A model generated the notes under the pieces. The model ran no database searches. It was not told the DNA's origin and worked only from the letters and a program-made list of their open reading frames with translations. From positions 1 to 35,383 of the forward strand of contig CAZVFX010000072.1 of the NCBI GenBank assembly GCA_964626565.1: a DNA stretch of 35,383 nt, read 5' to 3'. Origin of the DNA: CAZVFX01 sp964626565 (lineage in GTDB: Bacteria; Myxococcota_A; UBA9042; CAIXZC01). The position numbers and the translations under genes were made by a program. Positions 1 through 6,333 of the stretch are shown one piece after another; the stretch's first letter is position 1; the number at the start of each line of letters is the position of its first letter.

Positions 1-77
1 AATGGTTCGATGCGATTGAGACGCTCGTCCGCGAGGTGGTAGCTCCAGGCCCCGACCCTCCCCGTCCATTGCGTTAG
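1..77 (+). CDS. C-terminal fragment of an upstream gene
   Basis: The third frame reads W-F-D-A-I-E-T-L-V-R-E-V-V-A-P-G and then a Pro/Arg-rich end, closing with TAG at 75-77. It has the look of a real protein tail: an amphipathic helix followed by a short polar end. The rest of the gene lies outside the window, so no function can be given. The other two forward frames stop earlier. The call rests only on composition. Confidence 0.4.
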   Translation, partial: WFDAIETLVREVVAPGPDPPRPLR

Positions 78-267
78 CCCCCAAAAACGAACTCCCCTTC
101 TTCTGGTTCCCTGGGTGACGTCTGCCTTTCGCCTGACATAGGTGCTTAGACGGGGCCGATGGAGTTCGTTCGGGGTGTGGAGGATTGCAAAGGCCGCGTT
201 CTTTCCGATCTTTCGAGTCCCCCAAAGTCGCGCATTCTTCTGAACCTCATTTCCATCGTACCCATTT

Positions 268-433
268 TCGGAGAACAGGTACCCCATCTTCCAACGCACT
301 CGTCTCACATGAGTGGGGTCTGTCCCCGTGGGGATGTGTGTTGCGCACGCTCGGAGAACAGGTACCCCATCTTCCAACGCACTCGTCTCACATGAGTGGG
401 GTCTGTCCCCGTGGGGATGTGTGTTGCGCACGC
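268..433. repeat. Exact 83-bp direct tandem repeat, two copies
   Basis: Positions 268-350 and 351-433 are identical, base for base. Each unit can fold: CACAT (306-310 in the first copy) pairs with ATGTG (334-338), and inside it GGGG (315-318) pairs with CCCC (324-327) around a 5-base TCTGT loop. The core GGTCTGTCCCCG appears once more just downstream, outside the duplication. The arrangement resembles dispersed REP-like intergenic elements, but that needs a genome-wide comparison. Confidence 0.85.
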
Positions 434-483
434 GTGGAAAGGTCTGTCCCCGCTGAGTGCTGGGGGTGGAGGTGGTGCCCGGC

Positions 484-512
484 TTGACAAACACCTACCG
501 GTGGTATCAAAT
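484..512 (+). promoter_or_regulatory. Candidate sigma70-type promoter for 565-1320
   Basis: A perfect TTGACA (484-489) is followed 17 bases later by TCAAAT (507-512); TATCAA (505-510) is an alternative -10 at 15-base spacing. It is the only good -35 between the tandem repeat and the gene, and it leaves a leader of about 45 bases. The -10 is weak. Confidence 0.4.
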
Positions 513-564
513 CGCGTTGAGGTGGGTTCGGTAATCCGATGACGCGTTCGGCAGGAGGGCGGTA

Positions 565-1320
565 GTGCGGGCCATTCCGTGGATATGTGCGGTGCTGTTG
601 GCGGTTTTGTCTCTCTATCTGTTGGTGGAGCGCCCCACGCTGGAAGAAGTTGTGACCGAGGAGGCTGCTTTGCAGGCCGTGAACGAAAGGGGTGCGGGTG
701 GAGAAGAACCGGCCGCGTCGACGGGACAGGGAACTCCGGTTGTACCCGTCGGTCCTTCCTGCCCCGACTGTCCTTCCTGCGGTGACCCGGAGCAGGTGAG
801 AGCCGTCGCCCAATGTCTGGCCCGGCTGGGGACTGTGAAGGAAGCGCTGACCCGGTGTCTGGCGGACGCCGCTTTGCTCCGTGGCCGTACAGAACCCGAC
901 CGGGAAGCTTGTCTCACCGTTCCTGCCGTGCAACGCTTGGTTGAGGAGGCCCGGGAGAAGTCATTCCCGCTGGAAGCGCAAGTGAGTGAATGCCTTGATC
1001 ATGAGCGTTTACGCCACTCCAGGCACCATACCCTGCGTACCCTTCTCGAAGAGGACCTGGAGCTACTGCCGGACGAGGTGGATTGGCTAGCCGAGTTTGC
1101 GTGTGCTCTCCGGGAGTTGCGGTGGGCCTCGGTCGCAGCCATGCATGACGACGGAGTCCGGACGTCCGAGGTGCGGGAGATGATGCTCGGTGAGCGGACT
1201 GAGATTCTGCGTGACATTGAAGTTTTTCTCGGCAGTGAGACTTACGCTCGATTTCGTCAGATGGGCGGCATCGGTTTGCTTAATGACACCCTTGATTGCA
1301 GCGACGAAGTGATTCGTTGA
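565..1320 (+). CDS. Membrane-anchored periplasmic protein with CPDCPSC motif
   Basis: This 251-residue protein of unknown function starts at GTG 565, chosen because AGGAGG lies 6 bases upstream (553-558). Residues 4-21 form one hydrophobic segment, a signal anchor. An Ala/Glu/Gly-rich linker follows, then a Cys cluster CPDCPSC (C66, C69, C72) and further single Cys at about 84, 98, 116 and 143. The C-terminal half is predicted helical, with spaced Arg/Glu and an LGSETYARFRQ stretch. That stretch recalls the helical-hairpin ends of Spy/CnrR-type periplasmic proteins, but the likeness is only by eye. The stop is 13 bases before the amidohydrolase start, so the two genes probably share a transcript. 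The Cys cluster could bind metal or form disulphides; neither is shown. Confidence 0.8.
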   Translation: MRAIPWICAVLLAVLSLYLLVERPTLEEVVTEEAALQAVNERGAGGEEPAASTGQGTPVVPVGPSCPDCPSCGDPEQVRAVAQCLARLGTVKEALTRCLADAALLRGRTEPDREACLTVPAVQRLVEEAREKSFPLEAQVSECLDHERLRHSRHHTLRTLLEEDLELLPDEVDWLAEFACALRELRWASVAAMHDDGVRTSEVREMMLGERTEILRDIEVFLGSETYARFRQMGGIGLLNDTLDCSDEVIR

Positions 1321-1333
1321 CTTGGAGAAGAAA

Positions 1334-3064
1334 ATGACGACTCGTCCCACGATTATTCTGGTCTTGCTTCTGTTGGCGCTGCCGTCGGCGGCTAACTGCC
1401 AATCCGGAGGAGTTACTGCACTGGTGGGCGGAGACCTTTACGACGCCACCGGTCGTGGGATGATTAAGAATGCGACGGTTCTTATCGATGGGAACCGAAT
1501 CAAGGCGGTGGGGCCCAGGGCTGATGTGTATATTCCCGCGGGTTCCAAGGTGGTGGATGTAACGGGCAAGTGGCTCACTCCGGGCCTTGTGGATACCCAT
1601 GTTCACTTCTTCCAGTCGGGAGGTCTGTACACTCGGCCCGACATTGTCGATCTCAATCATCTGCGGCCTTATGAGAAGGAGGTTGCCGACATCCGGGAGC
1701 GACTCGATGGGACTTTCAAGCGATATCTGGCGTCCGGCATCACCGCGGTGGTGGACGTGGGCGGTCCGCTTTGGAACTTTGAGGTGAGGGACCTGGCCGC
1801 GTCGAAGGTCGAGGCTCCAAGAGTGGCGGTCGCCGGCCCGCTCATCTCCACTGTTTCCCGTCCTCAGTTGGATCTGGGGGACCCGCCCATTATCAAGGCC
1901 GACACTCCTGAGGACGCCCGCCGTCTGGTTCGGCTGCAACTGGAGCAATCACCCGACCTGGTGAAGATATGGTTCATCCTTCCGGCCAGTGGTGATGTCA
2001 GTGAGAACATGGACGTGGTCACCGCCGCGATCCAGGAAGCCCACAAGGGGGGAGTGAGGGTGGCGGTGCACGCAACGCAGCTTGAGACGGCTCGGGCAGC
2101 GGTTCTGGCCGGAGCCGACATCCTGGTGCACAGCGTGGACGACAAGCCGCTGGACGAAGAGTTCATCGAGCTTCTGAAGATGGGCAAGGTGATCTATTGT
2201 CCGACGCTCATCGTCTTGGAAGGGTATGCAGAGGTGCTGGGTGGCAACACTCGTCTACTTCCTATAGAAGAACGCGTCGGAGATCCGTTCTTCGCCGGGT
2301 CCTGGTCGGAGCTGGCCGCGGGCGGAGCTGCGGTGTCTACGGAGAAGAACGAAGCGAGGCGGCAGCGTTTTGTGGCTCGCGCACCGGTAATGCGCGCTAA
2401 CCTCAAAGCGGTACATGAAGCCGGGGTTACCATTGCGGCCGGGACCGATGCCGGGAATATCGGAACCCTGCATGGTCCTAGCCTCCACCGGGAGTTTCGG
2501 CTCATGGCTGATGCAGGTCTGTCCCCTGAGGAGATTCTGGTTTCGGCGACTCGTAACGCAGCGCTGGTGTTTGCTTCGGATCCAAATTTCGGCACGGTGG
2601 AGCCGGGTAAGCTGGCCGACCTGTTGGTCCTGGACGCCAATCCGCTGGAGGACGTGGCTAATCTCCAGCGGATCCATCGGGTGGTGAAGGGTGGCCGGCT
2701 ACTGGACCCGGCGGTCCTGGTGCCGGCATCCCCCATCTCCGTGGTTCAGCGTCAGGTTGAGGCCTACAACGCCAGGGATATCGACGCCTTCCTCTCGTTT
2801 TACGCTTCGGATGCGGTGTTGGCTCGTCACCCGGGCGGTGAAGTGATCGCTACCGGGTCCGACGAAATGCGGGAGATTTACGGAAAGTTGTTTGCCGAGA
2901 GCCCTGACCTGGATTGCAACGTGGTCAAACGCATCGCGCTGGGAGACATGGTGGTGGACCACGAGTTGGTCCGGGGACACCGGGGCCGGCCGGTTGTGTA
3001 TGCGGTGGCAATCTATGAGGTGAAGGAGGGGTTGATCCAGCGGGTCTGGTTTTTGCCGAAGTAG
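1334..3064 (+). CDS. Secreted amidohydrolase fused to an NTF2/SnoaL-like domain
   Basis: This 576-residue exported metal-dependent hydrolase resembles the imidazolonepropionase-like branch of the amidohydrolase superfamily. ATG 1334 is chosen because GGAG sits 6 bases upstream; it gives a clean signal peptide (residues 4-20). The metal-site signature is present: DTHVH (H89, H91), candidate carbamylated lysine K211 in LVKIW, H246 in VAVHATQ, H266 in LVHS and D372 in GTDAGN. A GTVEPGKLADLLVLD-type motif closes the barrel domain near residue 430. The last roughly 115 residues read as a separate alpha+beta cone domain of the NTF2/SnoaL kind (VEAYNARDIDAFLSFYASDA). Family members include dipeptidases and hydrolases of cyclic amides, so the substrate cannot be told from sequence. 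The gene follows the membrane protein by 13 bases. Confidence 0.9.
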   Translation: MTTRPTIILVLLLLALPSAANCQSGGVTALVGGDLYDATGRGMIKNATVLIDGNRIKAVGPRADVYIPAGSKVVDVTGKWLTPGLVDTHVHFFQSGGLYTRPDIVDLNHLRPYEKEVADIRERLDGTFKRYLASGITAVVDVGGPLWNFEVRDLAASKVEAPRVAVAGPLISTVSRPQLDLGDPPIIKADTPEDARRLVRLQLEQSPDLVKIWFILPASGDVSENMDVVTAAIQEAHKGGVRVAVHATQLETARAAVLAGADILVHSVDDKPLDEEFIELLKMGKVIYCPTLIVLEGYAEVLGGNTRLLPIEERVGDPFFAGSWSELAAGGAAVSTEKNEARRQRFVARAPVMRANLKAVHEAGVTIAAGTDAGNIGTLHGPSLHREFRLMADAGLSPEEILVSATRNAALVFASDPNFGTVEPGKLADLLVLDANPLEDVANLQRIHRVVKGGRLLDPAVLVPASPISVVQRQVEAYNARDIDAFLSFYASDAVLARHPGGEVIATGSDEMREIYGKLFAESPDLDCNVVKRIALGDMVVDHELVRGHRGRPVVYAVAIYEVKEGLIQRVWFLPK

Positions 3065-3098
3065 TTTCAAATATTAATCAATGTGACCGTCGAAGGTG

Positions 3099-3137
3099 GC
3101 CGATTCATCCTGATCCGGCCGAAATCTCCGAATCGGC
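3099..3137. repeat. 8-bp inverted repeat in the amidohydrolase-kinase spacer
   Basis: GCCGATTC (3099-3106) and GAATCGGC (3130-3137) are perfect inverted arms with a 23-base loop. They lie between the amidohydrolase stop and the -35 of the kinase promoter. No T-tract follows, so a classical intrinsic terminator is unlikely. It could be a protein-binding site or chance. Confidence 0.35.
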
Positions 3138-3139
3138 GC

Positions 3140-3169
3140 TTGCCCAACTGAAGTTCGGTGGAGTAGTAT
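3140..3169 (+). promoter_or_regulatory. Candidate promoter for the protein kinase gene
   Basis: TTGCCC (3140-3145) and TAGTAT (3164-3169) are 18 bases apart. The match is moderate, but the position is sensible: about 77 bases before the kinase start and just after the inverted repeat. Confidence 0.45.
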
Positions 3170-3246
3170 CAAACGCGTGAAGTTACAGAAATCTTCTCAA
3201 GAACTGCCGGTGTTTGCCGTAACTAACGGGCGATAGCAGGAGATAG

Positions 3247-5232
3247 ATGAGTGCCCCGACAGTCTTCCTTGCAGCCCCCGCAGCATATGTGCCCCTCATT
3301 GTGATCCTGTGCGTTGCTGGAGTGGCTATCGCCTTATGGATGGTTTTCGGCGGCTCCGACTGGCTGGAGAAGCGCAAGATCCGAAGGTTGCTGGATCGCG
3401 GCAAGTTGGATGAGGCTGTCAACTATCTTGAGGGCAAGGACAAGGACCGTGAGGCGGCTCAGTTGCTGGCCGATCATGGCAACCCCGTGCGAGCTGCCAA
3501 CCTGCTCACGGCCCTCGGCGACTACGCGGGAGCGGTGTCCGCGGCGCTGGCTGCGGGACAGACTGAGTGGGCGGCGCAGTTGGCTGAACGGGGCGGCGAC
3601 TTGCGGCGAGCGGCCCGTCTGTACGAGCGGCAGCGGGAGTTTCCCCGGGCAATCAAACTCTACATGGAAACCCGGGACCTGGAGAGGGTCGCGGCGCTGG
3701 CGTCGGGAAAGATCGAGGATGTGAATCTACTGAAGAAGGCTGCCGACTATTTGGAGAAGCATGGAGAGTGGCAGGGCGCGCTGGACTGCTTCCGCAAGGG
3801 TAACTGGCACAAAGACGTCGGGCGGGTCCTCGCCTCACGTGGCAACCTGGGCGAAGCCATTTCGATGTTCGAGCAGCACGATTGTTTCGAGGAAGCGGCC
3901 GCGATTTACTCTGGCCAGCGTGAGCACAGGAGGGCGGCGTATCTCCTTATGAAGGCGGGGCAGGTGGTTCCGGCCATGGCCGAGCTGTTGAAAGACGGCG
4001 ATCACCTTGCCGTGGCACGCATGTATCGTCGGTTGGACGATTCAGCGGCTGCTTTGGAAGTGCTCAACGGGATTGAGCCTGACTCCAAGCAATTCAGAGA
4101 CGGTATGCTTATGGCCAGCGCGATCCTGGAGGAGCACAGCCGGTTCAGGGAGGCGATCGCTCCCCTGGAGCAGTTGTTGAAGAGATTCGGGTTTGCGGTG
4201 GATCGGCCGGACGTACTTTATCGAATGGTGGACCTGCAGATCTACATCGGCGATCTGGTAGGTGCGGTTGACGTTTTGGAACGGGCGCGGCGGGCGGGCG
4301 TGAAAACCCCGACCATTGATGAGCAGTTGATGTTGCTGAAGGATTCGCCCGGTGAGCAGCTTCTAGAGCCTCCGATAGGCAACGGTGAGGCTGAACCCGC
4401 TCCACGCCGGAAGTCGCCCACAACGACCATCGGTTTTCCGCGGTCCGATCGGTACAAGTTGGTGCGCCAACTTGCTCGTGGTGGTCATGGCATTCTGTTC
4501 CTCGTCCGGGACCTACAGGAGGACCGGGAGGTTGTGTTGAAGTTGTTGCGGTCTGAGAGCCTCCCGTCGCAGGTTTCTCGGGACTACTTCATGCGGGAGG
4601 CGCGCACCGCGTTGAGTCTCGACCACCCCAACATCGTCAAGATCTTCGACTACGGTGAGATCCAGGGACGGCCGTTTATCGCCATGGAATACGTTGATGG
4701 GATCAGCCTTGCAGAGGTGGAGGACCCGCCTGCCAGGGTGCTGACGATGAATCAGAAGACGGCCATTTGCCTGCAGTTGTGTGACGCTCTAGCCTATGCT
4801 CACTCCAAAAATGTGATCCACCGGGACATCAAGCTGGACAACGTCATGGTCGATCGGCGGTGGCAGGTGAAGCTGATGGACTTCGGCTTAGCCAAGTGTC
4901 TCGATGAGGATCCCAGCCGTTCCATGTTCATCGTCGGGACGCCCAACTACATGTCTCCCGAGCAAATTGCGGGGGATTTCCTCGACCACCGCACCGACAT
5001 TTATTCCCTTGGGGTCTTCATGTACCGCATGTACACAGGGCGGCTGCCTTTCGAGGACAAAGACGTTTTGCAGAAGCACCGTACGACAGCACCGGTAAAT
5101 CCCAAGAGTGTTCACCAGGATCTACCCGACGTCGTCGTTGAGACCATCCTCAGGTGCTTGGAGAAGAAGAGGCAGGACAGGATTCAAACCGTGGCCGATG
5201 TGGCTGCCCGGCTGCGGCAAACCCTCGGTTAA
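3247..5232 (+). CDS. Membrane Ser/Thr protein kinase with N-terminal TPR-like repeats
   Basis: This 661-residue kinase has three parts: one membrane segment (about residues 13-35), an Ala/Arg-rich helical-repeat region (about 40-375) and a C-terminal Hanks-type kinase domain (403-661). ATG 3247 has AGGAG 4 bases upstream. The kinase looks active: glycine loop LARGGHG with the first loop Gly replaced by Ala, VLKLL lysine K432, HRD aspartate D527 with N532, DFG aspartate D545 and GTPNYMSPEQ. The helical part repeats patterns such as AARLYERQREFPRAIKLY, like TPR or soluble-NSF-type arrays that bind partner proteins. In many myxobacterial kinases the catalytic domain comes first and TPRs last and outside the membrane. 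Here both domains follow the single membrane segment, so both are probably cytoplasmic. The stop lies one base from the stop of the convergent lipoprotein gene. Confidence 0.93.
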   Translation: MSAPTVFLAAPAAYVPLIVILCVAGVAIALWMVFGGSDWLEKRKIRRLLDRGKLDEAVNYLEGKDKDREAAQLLADHGNPVRAANLLTALGDYAGAVSAALAAGQTEWAAQLAERGGDLRRAARLYERQREFPRAIKLYMETRDLERVAALASGKIEDVNLLKKAADYLEKHGEWQGALDCFRKGNWHKDVGRVLASRGNLGEAISMFEQHDCFEEAAAIYSGQREHRRAAYLLMKAGQVVPAMAELLKDGDHLAVARMYRRLDDSAAALEVLNGIEPDSKQFRDGMLMASAILEEHSRFREAIAPLEQLLKRFGFAVDRPDVLYRMVDLQIYIGDLVGAVDVLERARRAGVKTPTIDEQLMLLKDSPGEQLLEPPIGNGEAEPAPRRKSPTTTIGFPRSDRYKLVRQLARGGHGILFLVRDLQEDREVVLKLLRSESLPSQVSRDYFMREARTALSLDHPNIVKIFDYGEIQGRPFIAMEYVDGISLAEVEDPPARVLTMNQKTAICLQLCDALAYAHSKNVIHRDIKLDNVMVDRRWQVKLMDFGLAKCLDEDPSRSMFIVGTPNYMSPEQIAGDFLDHRTDIYSLGVFMYRMYTGRLPFEDKDVLQKHRTTAPVNPKSVHQDLPDVVVETILRCLEKKRQDRIQTVADVAARLRQTLG

Positions 5233-5233
5233 C

Positions 5234-6214
5234 CTACTCGCAGCTATCTTCCACTACGAAGGCAGAGTTGGATTCGACGGTAACAAGGACGACGGTATCG
5301 GCCTTGAGTTCTGAGTCGAGTTCGTCGAAGGCTTGCTCCAGAGGAGAAACCCAGTCCGGTTGAAGTGTCCAGATGTGAAGAATCTGCTTGCTCCACTTGT
5401 CTTCCGGTGAGACGTTTAGCGAGCTTTCGTTTATGCCGTCGAGCTTCTTTTCAAGAAGAATTTTGGCATCGTCCAATGAGTAATAGTTGACCGTCGGCCC
5501 AAGATAGGCGCGGGTGACTGAGACGCCCACTTTCTCGTCAGCGATGAGCACTACGAAATCGGTGATTTTGCCTTCCTCCACATAGGTCACATCCATTTCC
5601 GACTTGTACAGCACCGCTCCTTCGCATTCATGCAGCAGTTGCAGGCTCATCACCTCTGAGCACTTGGAACTTCCGCCTGCGTTGGGTTCGTCGAAGCGTT
5701 TCCTTGCCCCTTCGTACAGCAACTCGGGGTCGAAGTTCTCGCCGTCGGCAAACTGATATTCGTTTGTCCAGAAGCTCGGTTCGGGGTCGTTGAGTTCTCC
5801 TGAAATCTCCCCACACGTACCGGTAATCAGCCCCCATTCGGTTTCCCACCCCCAGGACTTCTGGTCGACAGCCACATCCCCGCCGAAGTCTATATCTACG
5901 AGGACTTCCTGCAGGGGAGAGGAGGAGTCTTCGGCGGTGTCCAACACGACCTCGGGGAGGGGCGTCGTTTGGTCCGAACTGTCCGGTTGTGGACCGGTGT
6001 TCTGGTCCTCCGGCAGTTGGTCGGACGCCGATGCGTCGGCGGTGTGGATGTCGGCTGGGAGCGAGGTTTCGACGGTGGACGTTATGTCCGGGGCAGGCTG
6101 CTCGCCGGAGCCGTCGTCGCCGCATCCCCAGGCTTGGCCAAGCAGGCCCACAGCAAACAGCAACACCGGCAGGTTTCTGAATACGGGGTATTTCAATTGC
6201 TTCCTCCGCATCAT
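5234..6214 (-). CDS. Lipoprotein with an unrecognised conserved-looking C-terminal domain
   Basis: This 326-residue predicted lipoprotein has signal segment 12-30, lipobox GQAWGC with C31 as lipid anchor, then an acidic Ser/Pro/Thr-rich linker to about residue 115. The folded part (119-326) includes WGWETEWG, FDEPNAGG, SEVMSLQLLHECEG, ITDFVVLIADEKVGVSVTRAY (214-236 region) and WSKQILHIWT. These dense motifs look like a conserved family that I cannot name. The order Glu-strand-Asp-strand loosely recalls a PD-(D/E)XK core, but the expected catalytic E-x-K reads S-V-T. The start at 6214 gives the cleanest signal peptide and fits a promoter ending 13 bases upstream. No good ribosome binding site is seen. 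ATG 6292 (32 minus 6 codons further upstream, preceded by GAGAG) is an alternative start. Confidence 0.8.
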   Translation of the reverse strand: MMRRKQLKYPVFRNLPVLLFAVGLLGQAWGCGDDGSGEQPAPDITSTVETSLPADIHTADASASDQLPEDQNTGPQPDSSDQTTPLPEVVLDTAEDSSSPLQEVLVDIDFGGDVAVDQKSWGWETEWGLITGTCGEISGELNDPEPSFWTNEYQFADGENFDPELLYEGARKRFDEPNAGGSSKCSEVMSLQLLHECEGAVLYKSEMDVTYVEEGKITDFVVLIADEKVGVSVTRAYLGPTVNYYSLDDAKILLEKKLDGINESSLNVSPEDKWSKQILHIWTLQPDWVSPLEQAFDELDSELKADTVVLVTVESNSAFVVEDSCE

Positions 6215-6227
6215 GGTCTCGGCATCT

Positions 6228-6256
6228 ATGATACTCCATCGTGGTTCGGTTGCCAA
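6228..6256 (-). promoter_or_regulatory. Candidate promoter for the minus-strand lipoprotein 5234-6214
   Basis: On the minus strand TTGGCA (6256-6251) and TATCAT (6233-6228) are separated by 17 bases. Transcription would begin about 7 bases before ATG 6214, leaving almost no leader. That agrees with the missing ribosome binding site. Confidence 0.45.
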
Positions 6257-6261
6257 CGTGG

Positions 6262-6291
6262 TTGCCCACTTCCTGCGTCGTGTGGTATTCA
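6262..6291 (+). promoter_or_regulatory. Candidate promoter for the giant MopE lipoprotein
   Basis: TTGCCC (6262-6267) and TATTCA (6286-6291) are 18 bases apart on the plus strand, about 42 bases before ATG 6334. It is back-to-back with, and does not overlap, the minus-strand promoter. Confidence 0.4.
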
Positions 6292-6333
6292 TCTCTCTGA
6301 GCACCGGCACATGGGTTGTTCAGGGAGGGAAAC

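Larger units (their letters stand above)
78..564. other. Intergenic spacer of 487 bp with a tandem repeat
   Basis: No convincing gene is seen here. Short open frames on both strands mostly run through the repeated DNA and lack ribosome binding sites. The spacer holds an exact 83-bp tandem duplication (268-433), a third copy of only its GGTCTGTCCCCG core at about 440-451, and a candidate promoter near its right end. The left part (78-267) shows nothing recognisable. Confidence 0.6.

Noticed and set aside
268..433. Two-copy 83-bp repeat considered as a CRISPR or attachment site
   Set aside because: Copies abut with no spacer, and no integrase, cas gene or tRNA is nearby.
388..933. Minus-strand open frame across the tandem repeat and the first membrane protein gene
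   Set aside because: It is made of repeat DNA plus the antisense of a supported gene and has low-complexity content.
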